NCBI RefSeq assembly: GCF_005887115.1
Contig: NZ_PNCJ01000038.1
Location: forward strand, 1-46,373
Origin: Pseudoalteromonas rubra
Lineage (GTDB): Bacteria; Pseudomonadota; Gammaproteobacteria; Enterobacterales; Alteromonadaceae
Length of the DNA stretch: 46,373 bases
Direction: 5' to 3'
In this document: positions 7,501 to 15,748 of the stretch, in pieces
Layout of the letters: each line of letters opens with the position of its first letter
Position numbering within the stretch: position 1 is the first letter of the stretch
Translations under genes and position numbers: made by a program
The notes under the pieces: model-generated
The model's input: only the letters and a program-made list of their open reading frames with translations
Database searches by the model: none
What the model was told of the DNA's origin: nothing

Positions 7501-8698
7501 CAGACAGAGTGCGCAGAGTTTGTGAGGACACGTCCCATTTAAGCAGGTGTGATTCGGAGTTAACCACGAGTAAATCCCCGTTGTTGTCGGCAGTAATACC
7601 ATTGGGGGCCTGCAGTTTTGAGCTGTTAATTGACTTAAATTTGCGATGAGGCACCAGTTTGAAAATGCCATGCACTTCATTGGTTATCCAGAGCGTTCTT
7701 GCACTGTCTTCAAAAATAATTCTCATGCCATGACTATGTTCAAGGTCTAGCTGTACTAACTCATTACTTGAAGGGTTTTTTCTGAATACGCCTTTACTGG
7801 TAACAAACCAGATATAGCCTTCCTGATCTTCAATCATGGAGTTTACCTGGCCAAGGTGGCTACCATCTGGCGGTCCGATTTCGGTAAAGTCGGCACTTTC
7901 TGGGTCAAATTTGAATGGTCCTTGTTGCGTGCCCACATAAAGCTGATTGTCAGACGCCTTTAAGATGTGGCGTATTTCATTTGTGCCGGTTGGGGTGATA
8001 TTGGCAGAGTCGGGAAAAAAGTAATGGAAGCTTTGGGTCGCTTTGTCATACAAATTTAGTCCGTAACTGGTTGCAATCCAGATACGGTCCTTGCCGTCGT
8101 TTTCAATATCCCAGATCCGGTTATGAGAAAGGCCAGTGGCCGACTCAGAAGTTTTCCTGATGTGTTCAAACTTACCTTGCCCTAAGTATCGGTTGAGACC
8201 ACTATCATAAGAGCCCAGCCAGATAGTACCGTCCAGATCGTGATATAAAGACTGGATCCTGTTGGCGGAAATTGAATCGGCTTGCTTGGGGTCGTGAAGG
8301 AAATTTTCAAACTTTCCTGTTTTTGGATCATATCGATTCGCGCCGCCACCCCAGGTCCCGATCCAAATGTTTCCATTTCTATCCAGCATCAGGTTTCCGG
8401 CGTCATTATGAGACAGGCCCCCTGCATTCTTGCCATCAAACTCAAACAGGGTGACTTTGCGACCATCGTAGCGCATCACCCCGTTTTCGGCCGTACCAAA
8501 CCAGAGTAGCCCTTGTTGGTCTTGAATAATGGAATAAATTTCTGACGAGACAAACCCGTCTTCAGCTGTCAGTTTTTTCAGTGAGTATTGATTGGCGAGT
8601 AAGGGAATATTGCCAAAGCAAAGCACAGGTATGACAGCCATCAAGACCAGGAGCGTATGTATTACAATTGACTGTCTACCCAAATGCATGATTGGCAA
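4547..8698 (-). CDS. Hybrid sensor histidine kinase with two-component propeller sensor
   Basis: This gene encodes 1383 aa. An N-terminal signal-anchor is followed by about 14 Reg_prop repeats (for example GLLWFGT, GNIWIGT, GTIWLGS) forming two periplasmic beta-propellers to about residue 690. Then come a Y_Y_Y domain (GYDDNWIEIGNRNSATFTNL), a membrane helix (about 790-812), a coiled coil, HisKA with the phospho-acceptor His871 in SHEIRTPMNG, and HATPase_c (DTGIGIP, GGTGLGL). Two receivers close the protein. The second has the expected Asp1307 in LMDCQMP. The first has Asn1156 (FFNRSLP) where the phosphorylated Asp should be. No HPt domain follows. Relatives sense polysaccharide-derived ligands; the ligand here is unknown. 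No partner response regulator or sugar-utilisation gene is adjacent. Confidence 0.9.
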   Translation of the reverse strand: MPIMHLGRQSIVIHTLLVLMAVIPVLCFGNIPLLANQYSLKKLTAEDGFVSSEIYSIIQDQQGLLWFGTAENGVMRYDGRKVTLFEFDGKNAGGLSHNDAGNLMLDRNGNIWIGTWGGGANRYDPKTGKFENFLHDPKQADSISANRIQSLYHDLDGTIWLGSYDSGLNRYLGQGKFEHIRKTSESATGLSHNRIWDIENDGKDRIWIATSYGLNLYDKATQSFHYFFPDSANITPTGTNEIRHILKASDNQLYVGTQQGPFKFDPESADFTEIGPPDGSHLGQVNSMIEDQEGYIWFVTSKGVFRKNPSSNELVQLDLEHSHGMRIIFEDSARTLWITNEVHGIFKLVPHRKFKSINSSKLQAPNGITADNNGDLLVVNSESHLLKWDVSSQTLRTLSGPIFNESNGFDENRLLERPVLHLDTQGNLWIAQDEGLAKFNLDSLEAELIRYPKDDLNYREFREIRALAVDKQGDLWIGTYKNGVYIYSPDTGTFRHLDPSYGLSHPEVLTIYKDNSQNMWVGTGNGVNLWLEKEQIFQPFTNNIYREDSLLGSIVQDIHQTQDGQIWIATQQGLNLYQAQTNNFAHFSMQNGLPSNLIRAISDDMRGNLWLTTNRGITKFSPADGKVTNFDSHNGLLGLNYYPDSLVKGKHDLLFTSSQRGIEYFSTSPLQANQKDPALILTGFNKMGQPVKLDKPYSYVTDIYLTYLDYIFSLEFSVLDFISPNKNLYAYKLEGYDDNWIEIGNRNSATFTNLDGGHYTFQVKATNSRGEWGSSILSVNLHVSPPPWKTWWAYTLYALACALVIFSVIYLRTRFQKAEIDRQKQFVIQLEEQVSEKTASLKSQATELEAALKKAEEATRLKSEFLANMSHEIRTPMNGVLGMLELLKHSELTPEQEHSVGIASNSAHSLLSLINDILDFSKIEADKLELEFIDFDVRQLFEQLAESMALAAQTKGIGLVLDLTGIDANIINSDPGRIRQIAANILSNAIKFTEEGEIIISASLNPSASDGQYTLSCQIQDTGIGIPEAMLSSLFDSFTQVDASTTRKYGGTGLGLSITRRLCQLLGGDVYVSSKVGIGSSFEFTCLVSKSDQAQQNLPTFDSMNIRALLVDPDTSSNRAITKQLELWQVKVSVAKNAEIALQVLADNTIDIVFFNRSLPTMSSELMACEIRRNAEHSRLKLIMMTLLDEQFEAIESSSEQLDGYFTKPATQSDLIKALSTVKANTEAVPDSAAIQNPHTDSDISAPCWTKHTRVLLVEDNKVNQIVAVRILEHLGVSTDIAENGYEALDKLRDADDSTPYTIVLMDCQMPKMDGYEATRCIRSAQAGSLQADIPIIAMTANAMQGDKQKCLDAGMDDYITKPIESAKVAEKLEYWITKTTIT

Positions 8699-8899
8699 CC
8701 ATGAAAAAGACTTTAAAAATAGAGCTCGTGTTAATAGGCTAGTTGAATTTGTGAGCGATTTCTACGTATTTAGCTGTTTATGCAGTTAAAATTTTATTGC
8801 GTAAGCAAGTCTTTTTATTCAAAAAGCATTTTGCTTTAACCAATGAGGCGAATGCAAATGGCTGAGCTGCAGTTCTCAGGCGTGTATTACTCGTAGGTA

Positions 8900-8919
8900 A
8901 AGGGCGACGAGTCGCCCTT
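8900..8919 (-). terminator. Terminator of the acyl-CoA synthetase gene
   Basis: AAGGGCGAC and GTCGCCCTT form a 9-bp perfect stem with a two-base loop directly after the stop codon. On the - strand it is followed only by TTTACC, so the T-tail is weak. Confidence 0.6.
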
Positions 8920-8921
8920 GC

Positions 8922-10625
8922 TTAGGTCAGCTCGCTGAGAAATTGTTCCATCGCTTCGCGCATTTTAAATTTTTGCAGCTTTCCGGTGACTGTCATAGGA
9001 TAAGTGTCGACAATACGTATGTGTTTAGGGATTTTAAAATAGGAGAGTTTGTCTTTTAGGTATTCCCGCACAGCTTCTTCATCGGCATAATGTTCCGGCT
9101 TGAGCTGCAGCCAGGCACACACTTCCTCACCGTACTTTTCATCGTGGATCCCAAATACTGCGGCATCCTGAATGTCGGGATGATGATACAGCACTTCTTC
9201 TATCTCTCTTGGGTAGATGTTTTCGCCGCCACGGATGATCATGTCTTTGATGCGTCCGACGATGGCAACATAACCCTCGTCATCCATCACACCCAAATCG
9301 CCCGAGTGCAGCCAGCCGTCAGCATCTATGGTTGCCTGAGTTTTTGCGTCATCCTGCCAATAGCCCAGCATGACACTGTATCCGCGAGCACAGACCTCGC
9401 CTGGTATTCCTTTGGGGGTAAGTTCGCCACTTTCATCGACGATTTTCACCTCTGTATGGGCAATGGCCCGACCGACTGTTGTGACCCGTTTTATCAAAGG
9501 GGCCGACACGTCAGTAATATGGTTAATAGGGCTGCATTCAGTCTGGCCATAGCCAATTAAGATGTCGGTCATGTGCATTTTGGTCTGAACATCTCGCATG
9601 ACCTTTTCCGGACAGGTGGCACCGGCCATAACCCCGGTTCTGAGAGAACTCAGGTCGAAATGATTGAATTGCTCGTGCTCCAGTTGCGCGATAAACATGG
9701 TGGGTACGCCATGTAATGCAGTACATTGCTCAGCCTCGACAGTTTGTAGTGTCAAAAGCGGATCAAAAGCGTCATTGGGGAACACTGCACAGGCCCCCTG
9801 ACTAAGACACACCAAATTGCCCAGCACCATGCCAAAGCAGTTATATAGCGGCACCGGGATACAGAGTTTATCATGCTCTGTCAGCTGCATAGTCTGCGCG
9901 ACCAGGTTGGCATTATTGAGAATATTTCGGTGGGTTAATGTTGCGCCTTTGGGATTGCCGGTTGTCCCCGAGGTAAACTGGATATTGATAGCGTCGTTGG
10001 GGTTTAGTCTGGGCCCGATAGTGCGCAGGGTGTCATAATCTTGTTCTGAGGCGAGTGCAAGCAACCGCTTGAAATCAAACAGTCCTGCCGGGGTCGATTC
10101 TCCATGTTGTGGAATAACCACAACATGGGTCAGCTCTGGTAGTCTGGGTGCGTACAGATCACCAAAAGTGCAGTCTTCCAGGCCCGGGGCAAGCTCATTA
10201 AGCATATCGACATAGTTACTATGTTTGAATTGAGAGGCCATGATGAGCATTTTGCAGCCGACATTATTGAGCGCAAACTCCAGCTCGGCAGGGCGGTATG
10301 CGGGGTTTAGGCACACCATAATGGCGCCAATCCGCGCGGTGGCAAATTGCACCAGCGACCATTCAAGATTATTGGGTGACCAGAGTCCAACTCTGTCGCC
10401 AGGCTGGATCCCACAGTGCAATAGCGCAGCAGCCAGCTCGTCAATACGAGCCAGATACTCACGATAGTTAAGACGCTGTTGCTGGTGGCACACAACAATC
10501 GCTTCACGGTCCCCAAACTGCTCGACAATATGCTCAAGATAGCCGCCAATGGTTTGCTCAAGTAAAGGTGTGTCAGAGGCGCCACGATGATAGCTGAGGG
10601 TTGGCTTGATTGCTGATGTTGTCAT
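8922..10625 (-). CDS. Acyl-CoA synthetase (AMP-dependent, fatty-acid type)
   Basis: This gene encodes 567 aa when started at the ATG at 10625, which has AAGGAAA seven bases upstream. An upstream in-frame ATG would add 14 residues without support. It has the adenylate-forming enzyme motifs in order: FTSGTTGNPKG (about 217-227), GYGQTE (about 355-360), SGDLGVMDDEGY, the hinge GRIKDMIIRGGENIYP, and the catalytic lysine in TGKLQKFKM near the C-terminus. Such enzymes activate a carboxylic acid with ATP and join it to CoA. Overall it resembles medium/long-chain fatty-acyl-CoA ligases of the FadD/ACSF2 type. It stands alone, so the substrate cannot be fixed from context. Confidence 0.9.
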   Translation of the reverse strand: MTTSAIKPTLSYHRGASDTPLLEQTIGGYLEHIVEQFGDREAIVVCHQQQRLNYREYLARIDELAAALLHCGIQPGDRVGLWSPNNLEWSLVQFATARIGAIMVCLNPAYRPAELEFALNNVGCKMLIMASQFKHSNYVDMLNELAPGLEDCTFGDLYAPRLPELTHVVVIPQHGESTPAGLFDFKRLLALASEQDYDTLRTIGPRLNPNDAINIQFTSGTTGNPKGATLTHRNILNNANLVAQTMQLTEHDKLCIPVPLYNCFGMVLGNLVCLSQGACAVFPNDAFDPLLTLQTVEAEQCTALHGVPTMFIAQLEHEQFNHFDLSSLRTGVMAGATCPEKVMRDVQTKMHMTDILIGYGQTECSPINHITDVSAPLIKRVTTVGRAIAHTEVKIVDESGELTPKGIPGEVCARGYSVMLGYWQDDAKTQATIDADGWLHSGDLGVMDDEGYVAIVGRIKDMIIRGGENIYPREIEEVLYHHPDIQDAAVFGIHDEKYGEEVCAWLQLKPEHYADEEAVREYLKDKLSYFKIPKHIRIVDTYPMTVTGKLQKFKMREAMEQFLSELT

Positions 10626-10952
10626 GATCTTTTCCTTGTTGTTGTCATTACCTGCGGGCACACCCATGAAATCACTAAAGGTGCTTAAACCGTAATAAGC
10701 TATAACCCAAAGAAATAGTAAAGTTTACCCCATTGCAAGCCAGAGCCGACGAAATGACATGAAATTAGACTAAAGGCTAACAGAACATTATACGTCACCG
10801 AAAAAGGGGCAACTACAACTTGAATTGCTGCTTCAATGACCCTATATGCAAATTTGGCGTCTTGACGAGCCAGCCTCTTCAGACTGTGCTCAGATGCGCC
10901 AACAAATACAACAAATCACTTTCATCTCAATAGCTTTGTATTAGGAGGCCAA
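10626..10952. other. Divergent intergenic region
   Basis: These 327 bases lie between the divergent acyl-CoA synthetase and the Gld-type ABC operon and must hold both promoters. TTAGGAGG (10941-10948) is a strong ribosome-binding site for the ABC ATPase gene. I see no clear operator palindrome and no well-matched -35/-10 pair. Confidence 0.5.
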
Positions 10953-11894
10953 ATGCTTACGGTGCGTGATTTATCCCGTCGTTACGGGGATTTTATTGCT
11001 GTTAACAATGTCAGCTTTGACATTGAACCTGGTCAGATAGTGGGCTTGCTTGGCCACAATGGCGCAGGTAAAACCACCATTATGAAAATGCTCTCAGGTT
11101 ATCTGGAGCCGAATGACGGGGAGGTGGTGTTAGATGGCATCAACCTGGCCAAAAACTCTAAGGCGTTTCAGGCAAAACTGGGTTACCTGCCCGAAAGCTT
11201 GCCAGTCTATCCGGATATGCTAGTGGCTGATTATCTGGATTTTGCAGCCAGTCTAAAAGGGTTACAGGGCAGGCACAAGAACCAACAGGTAAAACAAGCC
11301 GTCGGCGCAACCGCGCTTGAAACCCGTTTATTTTCCTCTATCTCATCTTTGTCACGTGGTTACAAACAAAGGGTCGGGGTGGCGCAGGCCCTGCTTGGTG
11401 AGCCACGCCTGCTGATCCTGGACGAACCAACCAATGGTCTGGATCCGCAACAAACACAGCAGATGAGGCACCTGATTAAGGAAGTAGCTAAACGGGCAAC
11501 GGTTATATTGTCGACCCATATCATGCAGGAAGTCGAGGCCTTGTGTGACCGTGTGATATTGCTGAGCAAAGGAGAAATTCAGCTCGATAAACCACTGAGC
11601 GAGATAAAAAATTGTGCTCAGGTGGCGTTGTGTTGCGATGCAGCTCCAGCACAGCTTGGGTTTATTTCCCGTCTAAGTGGCGTGCAGCGTTTCAATCTGG
11701 TCTCACACACTGGCGATTATCATACGTATCATCTCGATCTTATGCCTGAGGCGGAGCACTCAAACGTGTGTGCTGAACTGGTTCAAAAGTTGGTACATTG
11801 TGGACTCCGAGTTTTCGAAGTCGGGCAGGTAAATCGAGACCTGGAAACCCTATTTAGCGAATATGGTCAGAAGGAGGCAAGCCATGCAGCATAA
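10953..11894 (+). CDS. ABC transporter ATPase, Gld/Nos type
   Basis: This gene encodes 313 aa. It has Walker A GHNGAGKTT (34-42), the signature LSRGYKQR (133-140), Walker B LLILDEPT (153-160) and a switch histidine in STHIMQE. The C-terminal 90 residues form the accessory domain usual for GldA/NatA-type ATPases. It should energise the membrane protein encoded next, whose ATG lies within the last codons of this gene (11-base overlap), implying translational coupling. In Bacteroidetes, GldA-GldF-GldG is linked to gliding. In proteobacteria the same set exists without known gliding, and its substrate is unknown. Confidence 0.9.
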   Translation: MLTVRDLSRRYGDFIAVNNVSFDIEPGQIVGLLGHNGAGKTTIMKMLSGYLEPNDGEVVLDGINLAKNSKAFQAKLGYLPESLPVYPDMLVADYLDFAASLKGLQGRHKNQQVKQAVGATALETRLFSSISSLSRGYKQRVGVAQALLGEPRLLILDEPTNGLDPQQTQQMRHLIKEVAKRATVILSTHIMQEVEALCDRVILLSKGEIQLDKPLSEIKNCAQVALCCDAAPAQLGFISRLSGVQRFNLVSHTGDYHTYHLDLMPEAEHSNVCAELVQKLVHCGLRVFEVGQVNRDLETLFSEYGQKEASHAA

Positions 11895-14763
11895 TACAAC
11901 GCCTTTGAGGCTGTGCTGGACAATTGCCGCTAAAGAATTGGGGCTGGTATTTTCGTCACCACTGGCATATCTGTTCTTACTGATTTTTGGTGGTGTGGCC
12001 CTGTTTACTTTCTTCTGGGCTGAGGCTTTTTTTGCCCGCAATATTGCGGATATTCGACCATTGTTTGAGTGGTTACCGATACTGATGATCTTTTTGTCAT
12101 CAGCCTTTACCATGCGCCTTTGGAGTGATGAGCGTCGCACCGGTACGCTGGAATTTGTGTACACCCAGCCTCTTGGGTTGTGGCAATTCGTATTGGGCAA
12201 ATTTATTGCCTGTGTGCTGTTGCTGCTACTGGCTTTGGCCATCACTTTGGTCGTGCCATTGAGTGTCTCTTTTTTGGCTGAACTGGACTGGGGTCCGGTC
12301 TGGTCCGGCTATCTGGCAACCTTATTGCTGGGCAGTGTGTATCTCAGTATTGGCTTGTTTATCTCCGCCAGAACGGATAACCCGATCATCAGTTTTATGC
12401 TCGCCACGTGTATCTGTGTACTTCTATATCTAGTGGGTAGTAAGGGGCTGACCGGTTTTTTTGGTCACCAGACTGCAGAAATTATGCGCTTAGTGGGAAC
12501 GGGGAGTCGCTTTGAATCCATCGCTCGGGGCGTTCTGGATTTAAGAGATCTGTATTATTACTTGTCGCTGATTTTAGTCTTTTTATTGCTCAATGTGTTT
12601 GCTCTAGAGCGCGCCCGCTGGGTAGATAAACCCGTCAAGGCACATCACAAACACTGGCATCTGGGGGTTACCTTTGCCATCGCCAATTTGCTCTTTGCAA
12701 ACCTCTGGTTGTACAAGTTGCCTTATTTGCGCGTTGATACCACCCAGGGCCAGCAATATTCCATTTCAACTCAGACGAAACGCTATTTAAAGCAGCTACA
12801 GGAGCCTTTGCTGATCCGCGGTTATTTCTCAGCTAAAACCCATCCTTTGCTGGCGCCGCTGGTACCACAGATGCGAGATCTGGTCGCTGAGTACGAGGTG
12901 GCAGGTGCAGGCAAAGTGCGGGTAGAGTTTATTGACCCTCAGCAAAATCCGCAGCTGGAAGAGCAGGCCAATCGTGAATACGGGATCCGGGCAATGCCAT
13001 TCCAGGTTGAAGACCGTTATCAGTCTGCAATCGTGAGTTCCTATTTTGATATTCTGGTCAAATATGGGGATCAGTACCAGGTACTTGGTTTTAGAGACTT
13101 AATTGAAGTTAATGCCCGTGGTGAGAGTGATCTGGATGTGGTACTGAGAAACCCGGAGTATGATCTGACCCGCACCATTAAATCCGTGCTTGAAGATTAC
13201 CGGGCTGAAGGCCAGATATTCGACATGGTGGATAAACCATTAACATTTAATGCCTACGTATCTGCGCCACAAGCGCTACCCGAGCAGCTTAATACTTTGC
13301 TTGAGGATATCAGGCAGATGATGACGAGGTATGAGGCTGACGCGAATGGCAAGCTCAGTGTGAACTATCTGGATCCGGCTGAAGACAGCGCGCTTACACA
13401 GCGTCTGGCTGAAGAGCTGGGGATGATGCCAATGCGAGCGGGTTTGTTATCCAGCGATGAATTTTACTTTTATCTGACACTCGAAAATGACGAGCAGGTA
13501 GTACAACTGGCGTTGGAAAACTTCAGTATTGAGGCCTTTGAGCGTAGCTTTGACGCTGCGGTGGAAAAGTTTGCACAGGGTCTTAATAAACACATTGCGC
13601 TGGTGATGCCGGATGCCATGTCATCATCCGGTCGATACGGGCAAAGTGCCTTTAGTCAGGTTGAGCGTTTGCTGGCCCAACAGGCCAATGTGAAACGAGA
13701 AGATTTGTCGGATGGCCATGTTGATGACAGTACCGATCTGCTGTTGTTGCTGGCGCCTGAGTCTCTGGATGAGCAAGCTCTGTTTGCAGTGGACCAGTTT
13801 ATGATGCGTGGCGGGACGGTTGTAGCTGCAACCTCACCTTATCAGATTAATCTTAGTGGCCGCAGCCTGAACCTTATTGAGCACAACAGCGGCCTGCAAG
13901 CGTGGCTGGCACATCATGGTGTGAGTATACCAAAGCAGGTGATCCTGGATGAGCAACATGGCGCATTCCCGGTGCCTGTGACGCGCAGCGTTGGTGGCTT
14001 GCAGTTTCAGGAAATCCAGATGCTGGAATATCCTTACTTTGTGGATGTCCGCGCAGCGGGGCTGAACAAACAAAGCCTGATCACCCGTGGGCTTTCCCAG
14101 GTTACAGTGCCCTGGTCTTCGGGTATTGACTATCAGGGCGAAAACAACTTTGAACCTCTGTTACGTAGTTCTGAACAGGCCTGGCAGACAACACAACTGG
14201 ATGTGATGCCGAGTATCAATACACAGGGAGAGGCGAGTTATCCGCAAGGCTCTCAGCGCACACAATTCGATATAGCTGCCGTCATAGAGGGGCGTTTTAC
14301 TTCCTATTTTGCCGATAAACCCTTCACAAAACGTGCTGATGAGGGCGAAGAGCAAACCCAAAGCAGTGAAGCAGAACAAACTGAGTTGCAGAGTAAGCAA
14401 ATGCTCCGGCATTCGCCAGAAAAAACCCGATTAATCGTGTTCAGTAGTAATGCGATGTTTAGCGATCAGGTACTCGGCTTGATTGGCAGCACCAATCAGT
14501 CGGCCTCGCTCAATAACCTGGCGCTGTTACAAAATACCCTCGACTGGGCGCTGGAAGACGATGGCTTACTAGGGATCCGGGCTCGGGGTCATTTTAACCG
14601 GACCTTACCTCCGCTCACTGAGAAAACCGCAATGCACATCGAATTGTTTAACTATGGTGTGGTTGCAAGTCTTATCCTGATCATTGCATTGGTGGCTAAA
14701 GTGCGTCGTACCAGACGCCTGGCACGTCACCAGTCTGCTTTTACGCCAGAGGAGACACATTAA
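11884..14763 (+). CDS. Fused GldF-like permease and GldG-like auxiliary protein
   Basis: This gene encodes 959 aa from the ATG at 11884, with an excellent AAGGAGG ribosome-binding site (11871-11877). Residues up to about 250 hold six membrane helices of an ABC-2 permease (GldF-like), including SDERRTGTLEFVYTQP between helices. A further helix near 265 leads into a large periplasmic GldG/ABC_transp_aux region (about 290-900). A final membrane helix (about 920-940) and a basic tail close the protein. In Flavobacterium the two parts are separate proteins; here they are one chain, as in other gammaproteobacteria. It overlaps the ATPase gene and is followed three bases after its stop by the DUF4340 gene. 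Substrate unknown. Confidence 0.88.
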   Translation: MQHNTTPLRLCWTIAAKELGLVFSSPLAYLFLLIFGGVALFTFFWAEAFFARNIADIRPLFEWLPILMIFLSSAFTMRLWSDERRTGTLEFVYTQPLGLWQFVLGKFIACVLLLLLALAITLVVPLSVSFLAELDWGPVWSGYLATLLLGSVYLSIGLFISARTDNPIISFMLATCICVLLYLVGSKGLTGFFGHQTAEIMRLVGTGSRFESIARGVLDLRDLYYYLSLILVFLLLNVFALERARWVDKPVKAHHKHWHLGVTFAIANLLFANLWLYKLPYLRVDTTQGQQYSISTQTKRYLKQLQEPLLIRGYFSAKTHPLLAPLVPQMRDLVAEYEVAGAGKVRVEFIDPQQNPQLEEQANREYGIRAMPFQVEDRYQSAIVSSYFDILVKYGDQYQVLGFRDLIEVNARGESDLDVVLRNPEYDLTRTIKSVLEDYRAEGQIFDMVDKPLTFNAYVSAPQALPEQLNTLLEDIRQMMTRYEADANGKLSVNYLDPAEDSALTQRLAEELGMMPMRAGLLSSDEFYFYLTLENDEQVVQLALENFSIEAFERSFDAAVEKFAQGLNKHIALVMPDAMSSSGRYGQSAFSQVERLLAQQANVKREDLSDGHVDDSTDLLLLLAPESLDEQALFAVDQFMMRGGTVVAATSPYQINLSGRSLNLIEHNSGLQAWLAHHGVSIPKQVILDEQHGAFPVPVTRSVGGLQFQEIQMLEYPYFVDVRAAGLNKQSLITRGLSQVTVPWSSGIDYQGENNFEPLLRSSEQAWQTTQLDVMPSINTQGEASYPQGSQRTQFDIAAVIEGRFTSYFADKPFTKRADEGEEQTQSSEAEQTELQSKQMLRHSPEKTRLIVFSSNAMFSDQVLGLIGSTNQSASLNNLALLQNTLDWALEDDGLLGIRARGHFNRTLPPLTEKTAMHIELFNYGVVASLILIIALVAKVRRTRRLARHQSAFTPEETH

Positions 14764-15678
14764 ATGAAAGTGATAACGTGGTTAGGCATTGGCCTGTTGT
14801 TGCAGTGTGGTGTGGCAGCGTTGCTATGGATGAATGATGGCGGTGATAGCGTCGTTACCAGCGCCTGGCAGGTTCAACAAAATGATATTACCCGGTTGGC
14901 GCTCAGCACTCAATCTGAGGAGGCTGAGCAAAGTGTTGCCCTGATCAAGTCAGGCGATAACTGGACGCTGGAGTCGCATCCGGGGTTAGCGGTTGATCAG
15001 AGTAAAGTCCAGCGTGTGCTAACTCAGCTTAGTCGTTTGTCGATGCGTTTTCCTGAGACTACCAGCCAGGCAAGCCATACGCGCTTCAAAGTAGCGCAGG
15101 ACGACTATGCACTCAGGCTGGACCTGGGTGACGCAGGGCAGCTCTATGTTGGTAATACTCCAGCATTTAAGCAAGTATATGTTCGCCCGGGAGAGGGAAA
15201 TGAGGTCTACCGGGTTGAGTTAAACCGCTATGACCTGAGCACTGAGCTTGAAAGCTGGCTGGAAGCTGACTTACTGTCTCTGGACGAGGTTAGTCGGATC
15301 CGTGTTGGCGATTCGCAGCTCATTAAACAAGAGGAACGCTGGGCGCTGCGCAAAGCGGGTGAAGAGCTGAGCGACTCACTGGATACCGACAGCCTGAAGG
15401 CGGCATTAAGGACGCTCGAGACTTTGCGTGTTGGTGCTGTGAGTCAGGCAAGTTTGGAGGTTGTGGCCAGCTTTGAAGCCGGTGATGACGACATGTTGTC
15501 TCGTTATGAGCTGGCCCGGAAGAATGACCAGTATTGGGTTCGCAAAGCGGGCATTGAGGGCTACTGGTTCAAATTACCTCAAAGCGACTTTACGGCGCTG
15601 CAACCTTTAAGCGATCCTGAGCAACTGTTGGTTTCTGATAATCCTCAACAAAACGCTTCAGAGCAAACGTCAGACTAA
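14764..15678 (+). CDS. DUF4340 protein, partner of the Gld-type ABC system
   Basis: This gene encodes 304 aa. It has one N-terminal membrane helix (about 4-20) and a periplasmic remainder. It contains the DUF4340 pattern of two similar halves (NWTLESHPGLAVDQSKVQRVLTQLSRL and RWALRKAGEELSDSLDTDSLKAALRTLETL). DUF4340 proteins are regularly encoded after GldG-like proteins, and this start directly abuts that gene's stop. It probably binds the periplasmic GldG-like domain. There is no enzymatic motif. The operon ends 20 bases later at a strong terminator. Confidence 0.85.
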   Translation: MKVITWLGIGLLLQCGVAALLWMNDGGDSVVTSAWQVQQNDITRLALSTQSEEAEQSVALIKSGDNWTLESHPGLAVDQSKVQRVLTQLSRLSMRFPETTSQASHTRFKVAQDDYALRLDLGDAGQLYVGNTPAFKQVYVRPGEGNEVYRVELNRYDLSTELESWLEADLLSLDEVSRIRVGDSQLIKQEERWALRKAGEELSDSLDTDSLKAALRTLETLRVGAVSQASLEVVASFEAGDDDMLSRYELARKNDQYWVRKAGIEGYWFKLPQSDFTALQPLSDPEQLLVSDNPQQNASEQTSD

Positions 15679-15697
15679 CCTTTTTGTCTGCATAAGC

Positions 15698-15733
15698 AAA
15701 AGCGCCGGTGCTCTTTGAGTCACCGGCGCTTTT
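15698..15733. terminator. Bidirectional Rho-independent terminator
   Basis: AAAAGCGCCGGTG (15698-15710) and CACCGGCGCTTTT (15721-15733) form a perfect 13-bp stem. A-run and T-run flanks make it work for both the Gld-type operon (+) and the RND operon (-) that converge here. Confidence 0.92.
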
Positions 15734-15748
15734 ATACGTTCAGGCAGC

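Noticed and set aside
8699..8899. Additional gene or regulatory palindrome upstream of the large sensor kinase
   Set aside because: The stretch is AT-rich with no credible start or inverted repeat; presumably only the kinase promoter lies here.
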